Shown: positions 25,601 to 40,300 of the stretch, piece after piece
Layout of the letters: every line of letters begins with the position of its first letter
Position numbering within the stretch: the first letter of the stretch is position 1
Assembly (NCBI RefSeq): GCF_026212465.1
Contig: NC_080052.1
Location: forward strand, 14,787,878 to 14,851,877
Direction: 5' to 3'
Length of the DNA: 64,000 nucleotides
From: Amaranthus tricolor
Lineage: Eukaryota; Streptophyta; Magnoliopsida; Caryophyllales; Amaranthaceae
Program-made: the position numbers and the translations under genes
The notes under the pieces: model-generated
Seen by the model: only the letters and a program-made list of their open reading frames with translations
Database searches by the model: none
Told to the model about the DNA's origin: nothing

Positions 25601-28600
25601 TTGTGTACTTTACGCACGAAATTAAAAAAAACGCTTAAAAACCCATAAAATCGCAACTTAATTTCTAATTTCTAGCATATGGCTATTATTTTCAATTCTA
25701 ACCATTTAAACACAATAATATATGCCAAATAGTGTTGTGTGGCAAGTTTCGTGCAAAACAAACAAAGTTTGAGCTACTTTACGCGCGTAATTGAAAAAAA
25801 ACGCTTAAAAACCCTTAAAATCGCAACTTAACTTCTAATTTCTAGCATATGACTATAATTATCAATTCTAACCATTTCAACACAATAATATATGCCAAAT
25901 AGTGCTGTGTGCCATGTTTCGTGCATAACAAACTATGTTTGTCCTACTTTACGCGCGAAATTGACACAGCAGCAAACTAGTGAGCAGACCACCTTGCATG
26001 ACACGTGGAGACCAAACCTATGCATCCATGACCTAGGCTAAAGTGGAAATGGAATCTTGGTACTTGGATCTAGCTATCAAGGTCCTAAAACCATTCTATC
26101 AATCCCCGTGGACTCCTAGAAGCTGAGCTGAAGGAGGGCTGCTCGAAAGTTTGCTAGATCAGAATTTTGTTTAAGTGTTTGTGGTTGTTTCGTGTTCTTT
26201 TCATGATCATTTGTAGTTTTTGACTGTGTCATTAATCAAAGCATACGCACAACATTAGTCCTTGCATAACCCAAGCCTTAATCAGCCCCGGTTTCGCATC
26301 AAAACCAAGTTTGAGTACTTTACGCGCGAAAATTGACAAAAACACTTAAAAACCCATAAAATCGCAACTTAAATTCTAATTTCTAGCATATGGCTATTAT
26401 TTTCAATTCTAACCATTTCAACACAATAATATATTCCAAATAGTGTTGTGTGCAAAGTTTCGTGCATAACAAACCATGTTTAACCTACTTTACGTGCGAA
26501 ATTGACAAAAACGCTTAAAAACCCTTAAAATCGCAACTTAACTTCTAATTTCTAGCATATGACTATTATTATCAATTCTAACCATTTCAATACAATAATA
26601 TATGCCAAATAGTGCTGTGTGCCAAATTTCGTGCATAACAAACCATGTTTGTCCTACTTTACGCATGAAATTGACACAACAGCAAACTAGTGACCAGACC
26701 ACATTGCACGACACGTAGAGACCAAACCTATGGATCCCTGACCTAGGCTAAAGTGGAAATGGAATCTTGGTACTTGGATCTAGCTATCAAGGTCCTAAAA
26801 CCATTCTAACAATCCCCGTGGACTCCTAGAAGCTGAGCTGAAGGAGGGCTGCTCAAATGTTTGCTAGATCAGAATTTCGTTTAAGTGTTTGTGGTTGTTT
26901 CGTGTTCTTTTCATGATCATTTGTAGTTTTTCACTGTGTCATTAATCAAAGCATACGCACAACATTAATCCTTGCATAACCAAGGCCTTAATCAGCCCCG
27001 GTTTCGCATAAAAACCAAGTTTGAGTACTATACGCGCGAAATTGACAAAAACGCTTAAAAACCCATAAAATCGCAACTTAACTTCTACTTTCTAGCATAT
27101 GGCTATTATTTTCAATTCTAACCATTTCAACACAATAATATATGCCAAATAGTTTTGTGTGCCAAGTTTCGTGCATAACATAAGAAGTTTGACCTACTTT
27201 ACGCGCGAAATTGAAAAAAAACGCTTAAAAACCCTTAAAATCGCAACTTAACTTCTAATTTCTAGCATAGGACTATTATTATCAATTCTAACCATTTCAA
27301 CACAATAATATATGCCAAATAGTGCTGTGTGCCATGTTTCGTGCATAACAAACTATGTTTGACCTACTTTACGCGCGAAATTGACACAACAACAAACTAG
27401 TGACCAGACCACATTGCACGACACGTTGAGACCAAACCTATGCATCCAGGACCTAGGCTGAAGTGGAAATGGAATCTTGGTACTTGGATCTAGCTATCAA
27501 GGTCCTAAAACCATTCTAACAATCCCCGTGAACTCTTAGAAGCTGAGCTGAAGGAGGGGTGCTCGACAGTTTGCTAGATCAGAATTTTGTTTAAGTGTTT
27601 GTGGTTGTTTCGTGTTCTTTTCATGATCATTTGTAGTTTTTGACTGTGTCATTAATCAAAGCTTACACACAACATTAATCCTCGCATAACCAAGGCCTTA
27701 ATCAGCTCCGGTTTCGCTTCAAAACCAAGTTTGAGTAATTTACGCGCGAAATTGAAAAAAACGCTTAAAAACTCATAAAATCGCAACTTAACTTCTAATT
27801 TCTAGCATATGGCTATTATTTTCAATTCTAACCATTTCAACACAATAATATATGCCAAATAGTTTTGTGTGCCAAGTTTCGTGCATAACAAACAATACTT
27901 TACGCGCGAAATTGAAAAAAAACGCTTAAAAACCCTTAAAATCGCAACTTAACTTCTAATTTCTAGCATAGGAATATTATTATCAATTCTAACCATTTCA
28001 ACACAATAATATATGCCAAATAGTGCTGTGTGCCATGTTTCGTGCATAACAAACTATGTTTGACCTACTTTACGCGCGAAATTGACACAACAACAAACTA
28101 GTGACCAGACCACATTGCACGACACGTTGAGACCAAACCTATGCATCCAGGACCTAGGCTGAAGTGGAAATGGAATCTTGGTACTTGGATCTAGCTATCA
28201 AGGTCCTAAAACCATTCTAACAATCCCCGTGAACTCTTAGAAGCTGAGCTGAAGGAGGGGTGCTCGACAGTTTGCTAGATCAGAATTTTGTTTAAGTGTT
28301 TGTGGTTGTTTCGTGTTCTTTTCATGATCATTTGTAGTTTTTGACTGTGTCATTAATCAAAGCTTACACACAACATTAATCCTTGCATAACCAAGGCCTT
28401 AATCAGCTCCGGTTTCGCTTCAAAACCAAGTTTGAGTAATTTACGCGCGAAATTGAAAAAAACGCTTAAAAACTCATAAAATCGCAACTTAACTTCTAAT
28501 TTCTAGCATATGGCTATTATTTTCAATTCTAACCATTTCAACACAATAATATATGCCAAATAGTTTTGTGTGCCAAGTTTCGTGCATAACAAACAATACT

Positions 28601-28847
28601 TTACGCGCGAAATTGAAAAAAAACGCTTAAAAACCCTTAAAATCGCAACTTAACTTCTAATTTCTAGCATATGACTATTATTATCAATTCTAACCATTTC
28701 AACACAATAATATATGCCAAATAGTGCTGTGTGCCATATTTCGTGCATAACAAACCATGTTTGACCTACTTTACGCGCGAAATTGACACAACAGTAAACT
28801 AGTGACCAGACCACATTGCACGACACGTTGAGACCAAACCTATGCAT
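22641..28847. repeat. Array segment 3: 708-710-bp units ending in 701-bp units
   Basis: B markers at 23188, 23897, 24606, 25315, 26025, 26735, 27445, 28146 and 28847. The last two spacings are 701 bp because an A copy lost about 8 bp, leaving ACAAACAATACTTTACGCGC (27889 and 28590). Private variants such as AATCCTCGTGG (near 23974), AGTATGCTAG (near 24022) and GTTATTCCTAC (near 24517) recur in segment 6 and tie the two together. Confidence 0.9.
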
Positions 28848-31385
28848 CCAGGACCTAGGCTAAAGAGGAAATGGAATCTTGGTACTTGGATCTAGCTATC
28901 AAGGTCCTAAAACCATTCTAACAATCCCCGTGGACTCCTAGAAGCTGAGCTGAAGGAGGGGTGCTCGACAGTTTGCTAGATCAGAATTTTGTTTAAGTGT
29001 TTGTGGTTGTTTCGTGTTGTTTTCATGATCATTTGTAGTTTTTGACTGTGTCATTAATCAAAGCTTATGCACAACATTAATCCTTGCATAGCCAAGGCCT
29101 TAATCAGCTCCGGTTTCGCATCAAAACCAAGTTTGAGTACTTTACGCGCGAAATTAAAAAAAACGCTTAAAAACCCATAAAATCGCAACTTAACTTCTAA
29201 TTTCAAGCATATGGCTATTATTTTCAATTCTAACCATTTCAACACAATAATATATGCCAAATAATGTTGTGTGCCCTGTTTCGTGCAAAACAAACAAAGT
29301 TTGAGATACTTTGCGCGCGTAATTGACAAAAACGCTTAAAAACCCTTAAAATCGCAACTTAACTTCTATTTTCTAGCATATGACTATTATTATCAATTAT
29401 AACCATTTCAACACAATAATATATGCCAAATAGTGTTGTGTGCCAAGTTTCGTGCATAACAAATCATGTTTGACCTACTAACGCGCGAAATTGACACAGC
29501 AGCAAACTAGTGAGCAGACCACCTTGCACGACACATGGAGACCAAACCTATGCATCCATGACCTAGGCTAAAGTGGAAATAAAATCTTGGTACTTGGATC
29601 TAGCTATCAAGGTCCTAAAACCATTCTAAAATCCCCGTGGACTCCTAGAAGCTAAGCTGAAGGAGGGCTGCTCGAAAGATTGCTAGATCAGAATTTTGTT
29701 TAAGTGTTTGTGGTTGTTTCGTGTTCTTTTCATGATCATTTGTAGTTTTTGACTGTGTCATTAATCAAATCTTACGCACAACATTAATCGTTGCATAGCC
29801 AAGGCCTTAATCAGCCCCGGTTTCATATCAAAACCAAGTTTCGTTCATAACAAACCATGTTTGACCTACTTTACGCGCGAAATTGACAAAAACGCTTAAA
29901 AACCCTTAAAATCGCAACTTAACTTCTAATTTCTAGCATATGACTATTATTTTCAATTCTAACCATTTCTACACAATAATATATGCAAAATAGTGCTGTG
30001 TGCCAAGTTTCGTGTATAACAAACCATGTTTGACCTACTTTACGCGCGAAATTGACACAACAGTAAACTAGTGACCAGACTACATTGCACGACACGTTGA
30101 GACCAAACCTATGCATCCAGGACCTAGGCTAAAGTGGAAATGGAATCTTGGTACTTGGATCTAGCTATCAAGGTCCTAAAACCATTCTAACAATCCCCGT
30201 GGACTCCTAGAAGCTGAGCTGAAGGAGGGGTGCTCGACAGTTTGCTAGATCAGAATTTTGTTTAAGTGTTTGTGGTTGTTTCGTGTTGTTTTCATGATCA
30301 TTTGTAGTTTTTGACTGTGTCATTAATCAAAGCTTATGCACAACATTAATCCTTGCATAGCCAAGGCCTTAATCAGCTCCGGTTTCGCATCAAAACCAAG
30401 TTTGAGTACTTTACGCGCGAAATTAAAAAAAACGCTTAAAAACCCATAAAATCGCAACTTAACTTCTAATTTCAAGCATATGGCTATTATTTTCAATTCT
30501 AACCATTTCAACACAATAATATATGCCAAATAATGTTGTGTGCCCAGTTTCGTGCAAAACAAACAAAGTTTGAGATACTTTGCGCGCGTAATTGACAAAA
30601 ACGCTTAAAAACCCTTAAAATCGCAACTTAACTTCTATTTTCTAGCATATGACTATTATTATCAATTATAACCATTTCAACACAATAATATATGCCAAAT
30701 AGTGTTGTGTGCCAAGTTTCGTGCATAACAAATCATGTTTGACCTACTAACGCGCGAAATTGACACAGCAGCAAACTAGTGAGCAGACCACCTTGCACGA
30801 CACATGGAGACCAAACCTATGCATCCATGACCTAGGCTAAAGTGGAAATAAAATCTTGGTACTTGGATCTAGCTATCAAGGTCCTAAAACCATTCTAAAA
30901 TCCCCGTGGACTCCTAGAAGCTAAGCTGAAGGAGGGCTGCTCGAAAGATTGCTAGATCAGAATTTTGTTTAAGTGTTTGTGGTTGTTTCGTGTTCTTTTC
31001 ATGATCATTTGTAGTTTTTGACTGTGTCATTAATCAAATCTTACGCACAACATTAATCGTTGCATAGCCAAGGCCTTAATCAGCCCCGGTTTCATATCAA
31101 AACCATGTTTCGTTCATAACAAACCATGTTTGACCTACTTTACGCGCGAAATTGACAAAAACGCTTAAAAACCCTTAAAATCGCAACTTAACTTCTAATT
31201 TCTAGCATATGACTATTATTTTCAATTCTAACCATTTCTACACAATAATATATGCAAAATAGTGCTGTGTGCCAAGTTTCGTGTATAACAAACCATGTTT
31301 GACCTACTTTACGCGCGAAATTGACACAACAGTAAACTAGTGACCAGACTACATTGCACGACACGTTGAGACCAAACCTATGCAT
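28848..31385. repeat. 1269-bp unit in tandem duplicate, containing a truncated 561-bp step
   Basis: B markers 28847, 29555, 30116, 30824 and 31385 give 708, 561, 708 and 561. Copies 28848-30116 and 30117-31385 are near-identical. The 561-bp step arises where the end of B (ATATCAAAACCAAGTTT) is fused directly to the middle of an A monomer (CGTTCATAACAAACC) at about 29834-29841. CCAAGTTT is present in both parents and is the likely recombination microhomology. Confidence 0.88.
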
Positions 31386-34300
31386 CCAGGACCTAGGCTA
31401 AAGTGGAAATGGAATCTTGGTACTTGGATCTAGCTATCAAGGTCCTAAAACCATTCTAACAATCCCCGTGGACTCCTAGAAGCTGAGCTGAAGAAGGGCT
31501 GCTCGACAGTTTGCTAGATCAGAATTTTGTTTAAGTGTTTGTGGTTGTTTTGTGTTCTTTTCATGATCATTTGTCGTTTTTGACTGTGTCATTAATCAAA
31601 TCTTACGCACAACATTAATCCTTGCATAGCCAAGGCCTTAATCAGCTCCGGTTTCGCATCAAAACCAAGTTTGTGTACTTTACGCGCGAAATTAAAAAAA
31701 ACGCTTAAAAACCCATAAAATCGCAACTTAACTTCTAATTTCTAGCATATGGCTATTATTTTCAATTCTAACCATTTAAACACAATAATATATGCCAAAT
31801 AGTGTTGTGTGGCAAGTTTCGTGCATAACAAATCAAGTTTGACCTAAATTACGCGCGAAATTGACAAAAACGCTTAAAAACCCTTAAAATCGCAACTTAA
31901 CTTCTAATATCTAGCATATGGCTATTATTTTCAATTCTAACCATTTCAACACAATAATATATTCCAAATAGTGTTGTGTTCCTAGTTTAGTGCATAACAA
32001 ATCAAGTTTGACCTAAATTACGCGCGAAATTGACAAAAACGCTTAAAAACCCTTAAAATCGCAACTTAACTTCTAATTTCTAGCATATGACTATTATTAT
32101 CAATTCTAACCATTTCAATACAATAATATATGCCAAATAGTGCTGTGTGCCAAGTTTCGTGCATAACAAACCTTGTTTGTCCTACTTTACGCGCGAAATT
32201 GACACAACAGCAAACTAGTGACCAGACCACATTGCACGACACGTTGAGACCAAAGCTATGCATCCAGGACCTAGGCTAAAGTGGAAATGGAATCTTGGTA
32301 CTTGGATCTAGCTATCAAGGTCCTAAAACCATTCTAAAATCCCCGTGGACTCCTAGAAGCTAAGCTGAAGGAGGGCTGCTCGAAAGATTGCTAGATCAGA
32401 ATTTTGTTTAAGTGTTTGTGGTTGTTTCGTGTTCTTTTCATGATCATTTGTAGTTTTTGACTGTGTCATTAATCAAAGCATACACACAACATTAATCCTT
32501 GCATAGCCAAGGCCTTAATCAGCCCCGGTTTCATATCAAAACCAAGTTTGAGTACTATACGCGCGAAATTGACAAAAACGCTTAAAAACCCATAAAATCG
32601 CAACTTAACTTCTAATTTCTAGCATATGGCTATTATTTTCAATTCTAACCATTTCAACACAATAATATATGCCAAATAGTGTTGTGTGCCAAGTTTCGTG
32701 CTTAACAAACCATGTTTGACCTACGTTACGCGCGAAATTGACAAAAGCGCTTAAAAACCCTTAAAATCGCAACTTAACTTTTAATTTCTAGCATGACTAT
32801 TATTTTCAATTGTAACCATTTCAACACAATAATATATGCCAAATAGTGTTGTGTGCCAAGTTTCGTGCATAACAAACCATGTTTGACCTACTTTACGCGC
32901 GAAATTGACAAAAACGCTTAAAAACCCTTAAAATCGGAACTTAACTTCTAATTTCTAGCATATGACTATTATTTTCAATTCTAACCATTTGAACACAATA
33001 ATATATGCAAAATAGTGCTGTGTGCCAAGTTTCGTGTATAACAAACCATGTTTGACCTACTTTACGCGCGAAATTGACACAACAGTAAACTAGTGACCAG
33101 ACTACATTGCACGACACGTTGAGACCAAACCTATGCATCCAGGACCTAGGCTAAAGTGGAAATGGAATATTGGTACTTGGATCTAGCTATCAAGGTCCTA
33201 AAACCATTCTAACAATCCCCGTGGACTCCTAGAAGCTGAGCTGAAGAAAGGCTGCTCGACAGTTTGCTAGATCAAAATTTTGTTTAAGTGTTTGTTGTTG
33301 TTTTGTGTTCTTTTCATGATCATTTGTAGTTTTTGACTGTGTCATTAATCAAATCTTACGCACAACATTAATCCTTGCATAGCCAAGGCCTTAATCAGCT
33401 CCGGTTTCGCATCAAAACCAAGTTTGTGTACTTTACGCGCGAAATTAAAAAAAACGCTTAAAAACCCATAAAATCGCAACTTAACTTCTAATTTCTAGCA
33501 TATGGCTATTATTTTCAATTCTAACCATTTAAACACAATAATATATGCCAAATAGTGTTGTGTGGCAAGTTTCGTGCATAACAAATCAAGTTTGACCTAA
33601 ATTACGCGCGAAATTGACAAAAACGCTTAAAAACCCTTAAAATCGCAACTTAACTTCTAATATCTAGCATATGGCTATTATTTTCAATTCTAACCATTTC
33701 AACACAATAATATATTCCAAATAGTGTTGTGTTCCTAGTTTAGTGCATAACAAATCAAGTTTGACCTAAATTACGCGCGAAATTGACAAAAACGCTTAAA
33801 AACCCTTAAAATCGCAACTTAACTTCTAATTTCTAGCATATGACTATTATTATCAATTCTAACCATTTCAATACAATAATATATGCCAAATAGTGCTGTG
33901 TGCCAAGTTTCGTGCATAACAAACCTTGTTTGTCCTACTTTACGCGCGAAATTGACACAACAGCAAACTAGTGACCAGACCACATTGCACGACACGTTGA
34001 GACCAAAGCTATGCATCCAGGACCTAGGCTAAAGTGGAAATGGAATCTTGGTACTTGGATCTAGCTATCAAGGTCCTAAAACCATTCTAAAATCCCCGTG
34101 GACTCCTAGAAGCTAAGCTGAAGGAGGGCTGCTCGAAAGATTGCTAGATCAGAATTTTGTTTAAGTGTTTGTGGTTGTTTCGTGTTCTTTTCATGATCAT
34201 TTGTAGTTTTTGACTGTGTCATTAATCAAAGCATACACACAACATTAATCCTTGCATAGCCAAGGCCTTAATCAGCCCCGGTTTCATATCAAAACCAAGT

Positions 34301-37300
34301 TTGAGTACTATACGCGCGAAATTGACAAAAACGCTTAAAAACCCATAAAATCGCAACTTAACTTCTAATTTCTAGCATATGGCTATTATTTTCAATTCTA
34401 ACCATTTCAACACAATAATATATGCCAAATAGTGTTGTGTGCCAAGTTTCGTGCTTAACAAACCATGTTTGACCTACGTTACGCGCGAAATTGACAAAAG
34501 CGCTTAAAAACCCTTAAAATCGCAACTTAACTTTTAATTTCTAGCATGACTATTATTTTCAATTGTAACCATTTCAACACAATAATATATGCCAAATAGT
34601 GTTGTGTGCCAAGTTTCGTGCATAACAAACCATGTTTGACCTACTTTACGCGCGAAATTGACAAAAACGCTTAAAAACCCTTAAAATCGGAACTTAACTT
34701 CTAATTTCTAGCATATGACTATTATTTTCAATTCTAACCATTTCAACACAATAATATATGCAAAATAGTGCTGTGTGCCAAGTTTCGTGTATAACAAACC
34801 ATGTTTGACCTACTTTACGCGCGAAATTGACACAACAGTAAACTAGTGACCAGACTACATTGCACGACACGTTGAGACCAAACCTATGCATCCAGGACCT
34901 AGGCTAAAGTGGAAATGGAATATTGGTACTTGGATCTAGCTATCAAGGTCCTAAAACCATTCTAACAATCCCCGTGGACTCCTAGAAGCTGAGCTGAAGA
35001 AAGGCTGCTGGACAGTTTGCTAGATCAAAATTTTGTTTAAGTGTTTGTTGTTGTTTTGTGTTCTTTTCATGATCATTTGTAGTTTTTGACTGTGTCATGA
35101 ATCAAATCTTACGCACAACATTAATCCTTGCATAGCCAAGGCCTTAATCAGCTCCGGTTTCGCATCAAAACCAAGTTTGTGTACTTTACGCGCGAAATTA
35201 AAAAAAAACGCTTAAAAACCCATAAAATCGCAACTTAACTTCTAATTTCTAGCATATGGCTATTAGTTTCAATTCTAACCATTTCAACACAATAATATAT
35301 TCCAAATAGTGTTGTGTTCCAAGTTTCGTGCATAACAAATCAAGTTTGACCTAAATTACGCGCGAAATTGACAAAAACGCTTAAAAACCCTTAAAATCGC
35401 AACTTAACTTCTAATTTCTAGCATATGACTATTATTATCAATTCTAACCATTTCAATACAATAATATATGCCAAATAGTGCTGTGTGCCAAGTTTCGTGC
35501 ATAACAAACCTTGTTTGTCCTACTTTACGCGCGAAATTGACACAACAGCAAACTAGTGACCAGACCACATTGCACGACACGTTGAGACCAAACCTATGCA
35601 TCCAGGACCTAGGCTAAAGTGTAAATAGAATCTTGGTACTTGGATCTAGCTATCAAGGTCCTAAAACCATTCTAAAATCCCCGTGGACTCCTAGAAGCTA
35701 AGCTGAAGGAGCGCTGCTCGAAAGATTGCTAGATCAGAATTTTGTTTAAGTGTTTGTGGTTGTTTCGTGTTCTTTTCATGATCATTTGTAGTTTTTGACT
35801 GTGTCATTAATCAAAGCATACGCACAACATTAATCCTTGCATAGCCAAGGCCTTAATCAGCCCCGGTTTCATATCAAAACCAAGTTTGAGTACTATACGC
35901 GCGAAATTGACAAAAACGCTTAAAAACCCATAAAATCGCAACTTAACTTCTAATTTCTAGCATATGGCTATTATTTTCAATTCTAACCATTTCAACACAA
36001 TAATATATGCCAAATAGTGTTGTGTGCCAAGTTACGTGCATAACAAACCATGTTTGACCTACGTTACGCGCGAAATTGACAAAAGCGCTTAAAAACCCTT
36101 AAAATCGCAACTTAACTTTTAATTTCTAGCATGACTATTATTTTCAATTGTAACCATTTCAACACAATAATATATGCCAAATAGTGTTGTGTGCCAAGTT
36201 TCGTTCATAACAAACCATGTTTGACCTACTTTACGCGCGAAATTGACAAAAACGCTTAAAAACCCTTAAAATCGCAACTTAACTTCTAATTTCTAGCATA
36301 TGACTATTATTTTCAATTCTAACCATTTCAACACAATAATATATGCAAAATAGTGCTGTGTGCCAAGTTTCGTGTATAACAAACCATGTTTGACCTACTT
36401 TACGCGCGAAATTGACACAACAGTAAACTAGTGACCAGACTACATTGCACGACACGTTGAGACCAAACCTATGCATCCAGGACCTAGGCTAAAGTGGAAA
36501 TGGAATCTTGGTACTTGGATCTAGCTATCAAGGTCCTAAAACCATTCTAACAATCCCCGTGGACTCCTAGAAGCTGAGCTGAAGAAGGGCTGCTCGACAG
36601 TTTGCTAGATCAGAATTTTGTTTAAGTGTTTGTGGTTGTTTTGTGTTCTTTTCATGATCATTTGCAGTTTTTGACTGTGTCATTAATCAAATCTTACGCA
36701 CAACATTAATCCTTGCATAGCCAAGGCCTTAATCAGCTCCGGTTTCGCATCAAAACCAAGTTTGCGTACTTTACGCGCGAAATTAAAAAAAACGCTTAAA
36801 AACCCATAAAATCGCAACTTAACTTCTAATTTCTAGCATATGGCTATTATTTTCAATTCTAACCATTTAAACACAATAATATATGCCAAATAGTGTTGTG
36901 TGGCAAGTTTCGTGCAAAACAAACAAAGTTTGAGCTACTTTACGCGCGTAATTGACAAAAACGCTTAAAAACCCTTAAAATCGCAACTTAACTTCTAATT
37001 TCTAGCATATGGCTATTATTTTCAATTCTAACCATTTCAACACAATAATATATTCCAAATAGTGTTGTGTTCCTAGTTTAGTGCATAACAAATCAAGTTT
37101 GACCTAAATTACGCGCGAAATTGACAAAAACGCTTAAAAACCCTTAAAATCGCAACTTAACTTCTAATTTCTAGCATATGACTATTATTATCAATTCTAA
37201 CCATTTCAATACAATAATATATGCCAAATAGTGCTGTGTGCCAAGTTTCGTGCATAACAAACCTTGTTTGTCCTACTTTACGCGCGAAATTGACACAACA

Positions 37301-40300
37301 GCAAACTAGTGACCAGACCACATTGCACGACACGTTGAGACCAAACCTATGCATCCAGGACCTAGGCTAAAGTGGAAATAGAATCTTGGTACTTGGATCT
37401 AGCTATCAAGGTCCTAAAACCATTCTAAAATCCCCGTGGACTCCTAGAAGCTAAGCTGAAGGAGGGCTGCTCGAAAGATTGCTAGATCAGAATTTTGTTT
37501 AAGTGTTTGTGGTTGTTTCGTGTTCTTTTCATGATCATTTGTAGTTTTTGACTGTGTCATTAATCAAAGCATACGCACAACATTAATCCTTGCATAGCCA
37601 AGGCCTTAATCAGCCCCGGTTTCATATCAAAACCAAGTTTGAGTACTATACGCGCGAAATTGACAAAAACGCTTAAAAACCCATAAAATCGCAACTTAAC
37701 TTCTAATTTCTAGCATATGGCTATTATTTTCAATTCTAACCATTTCAACACAATAATATATGCCAAATAGTGTTGTGTGCCAAGTTTCGTGCATAACAAA
37801 CCATGTTTGACCTACGTTACGCGCGAAATTGACAAAAGCGCTTAAAAACCCTTAAAATCGCAACTTAACTTTTAATTTCTAGCATGACTATTATTTTCAA
37901 TTGTAACCGTTTCAACACAATAATATATGCCAAATAGTGTTGTGTGCCAAGTTTCGTTCATAACAAACCATGTTTGACCTACTTTACGCGCGAAATTGAC
38001 AAAAACGCTTAAAAACCCTTAAAATCGCAACTTAACTTCTAATTTCTAGCATATGACTATTATTTTCAATTCTAACCATTTCAACACAATAATATATGCA
38101 AAATAGTGCTGTGTGCCAAGTTTCGTGTATAACAAACCATGTTTGACCTACTTTACGCGCGAAATTGACACAACAGTAAACTAGTGACCAGACTACATTG
38201 CACGACACGTTGAGACCAAACCTATGCATCCAGGACCTAGGTTAAAGTGGAAATGGAATCTTGGTACTTGGATCTAGCTATCAAGGTCCTAAAACCATTC
38301 TAACAATCCCCGTGGACTCCTAGAAGCTGAGCTGAAGAAGGGCTGCTCGACAGTTTGCTAGATCAGAATTTTGTTTCAGTGTTTGTTGTTGTTTTGTGTT
38401 CTTTTCATGATTATTTGTAGTTTTTGACTGTGTCATTAATCAAATCTTATGCACAACATTAATCCTTGCATAGCCAAGGCCTTAATCAGCTCCGGTTTCG
38501 CATCAAAACCAAGTTTGTGTACTTTACGCGCGAAATTAAAAAAAAAACGCTTAAAAACCCATAAAATCGCAACTTAACTTCTAATTTCTAGCATATGGCT
38601 ATTATTTTCAATTCTAACCATTTAAACACAATAATATATGCCAAATAGTGTTGTGTGGCAAGTTTCGTGCAAAACAAACAAAGTTTGAGCTACTTTACGC
38701 GCGTAATTGACAAAAACGCTTAAAAACCCTTAAAATCGCAACATAACTTCTAATTTCTAGCATATGGCTATTATATTCAATTCTAACCATTTCAACACAA
38801 TAATATATTCCAAATAGTGTTGTGTTCCAAGTTTCGTGCATAACAAATCAAGTTTGACCTAAATTACGCGCGAAATTAACAAAAACGCTTAAAAACCCTT
38901 AAAATCGCAACTTAACTTCTAATTTCTAGCATATGACTATTATTATCAATTCTAACCATTTCAATACAATAATATATGCCAAATAGTGCTGTGTGCCAAG
39001 TTTCGTGCATAACAAACCTTGTTTGTCCTACTTTACGCGCGAAATTGACACAACAGCAAACTAGTGACCAGACCACATTGCACGACACGTTGAGACCAAA
39101 CCTATGCATCCAGGACCTAGGCTAAAGTGGAAATAGAATCTTGGTACTTGGATCTAGCTATCAAGGTCCTAAAACCATTCTAAAATCCCCGTGGACTCCT
39201 AGAAGCTAAGCTGAAGGAGGGCTGCTCGAAAGATTGCTAGATCAGAATTTTGTTTAAGTGTTTGTGGTTGTTTCGTGTTTTTTTCATGATCATTTGTAGT
39301 TTTTGACTGTGTCATTAATCAAAGCATACGCACAACATTAATCCTTGCATAGCCAAGGCCTTAATCAGCCCCGGTTTCATATCAAAACCAAGTTTGAGTA
39401 CTATACGCGCGAAATTGACAAAAACGCTTAAAAACCCATAAAATCGCAACTTAACTTCTAATTTCTAGCATATGGCTATTATTTTCAATTCTAACCATTT
39501 CAACACAATAATATATGCCAAATAGTGTTGTGTGCCAAGTTACGTGCATAACAAACCATGTTTGACCTACGTTACGCGCGAAATTGACAAAAGCGCTTAA
39601 AAACCCTTAAAATCGCAACTTAACTTTTAATTTCTAGCATGACTATTATTTTCAATTGTAACCATTTCAACACAATAATATATGCCAAATAGTGTTGTGT
39701 GCCAAGTTTCGTTCATAACAAACCATGTTTGACCTACTTTACGCGCGAAATTGACAAAAACGCTTAAAAACCCTTAAAATCGCAACTTAACTTCTAATTT
39801 CTAGCATATGACTATTATTTTCAATTCTAACCATTTCAACACAATAATATATGCAAAATAGTGCTGTGTGCCAAGTTTCGTGTATAACAAACCATGTTTG
39901 ACCTACTTTACGCGCGAAATTGACACAACAGTAAACTAGTGACCAGACTACATTGCACGACACGTTGAGACCAAACCTATGCATCCAGGACCTAGGCTAA
40001 AGTGGAAATGGAATCTTGGTACTTGGATCTAGCTATCAAGGTCCTAAAACCATTCTAACAATCCCCGTGGACTCCTAGAAGCTGAGCTGAAGAAGGGCTG
40101 CTCGACAGTTTGCTAGATCAGAATTTTGTTTAAGTGTTTGTGGTTGTTTTGTGTTCTTTTCATGATCATTTGCAGTTTTTGACTGTGTCATTAATCAAAT
40201 CTTACGCACAACATTAATCCTTGCATAGCCAAGGCCTTAATCAGCTCCGGTTTCGCATCAAAACCAAGTTTGCGTACTTTACGCGCGAAATTAAAAAAAA

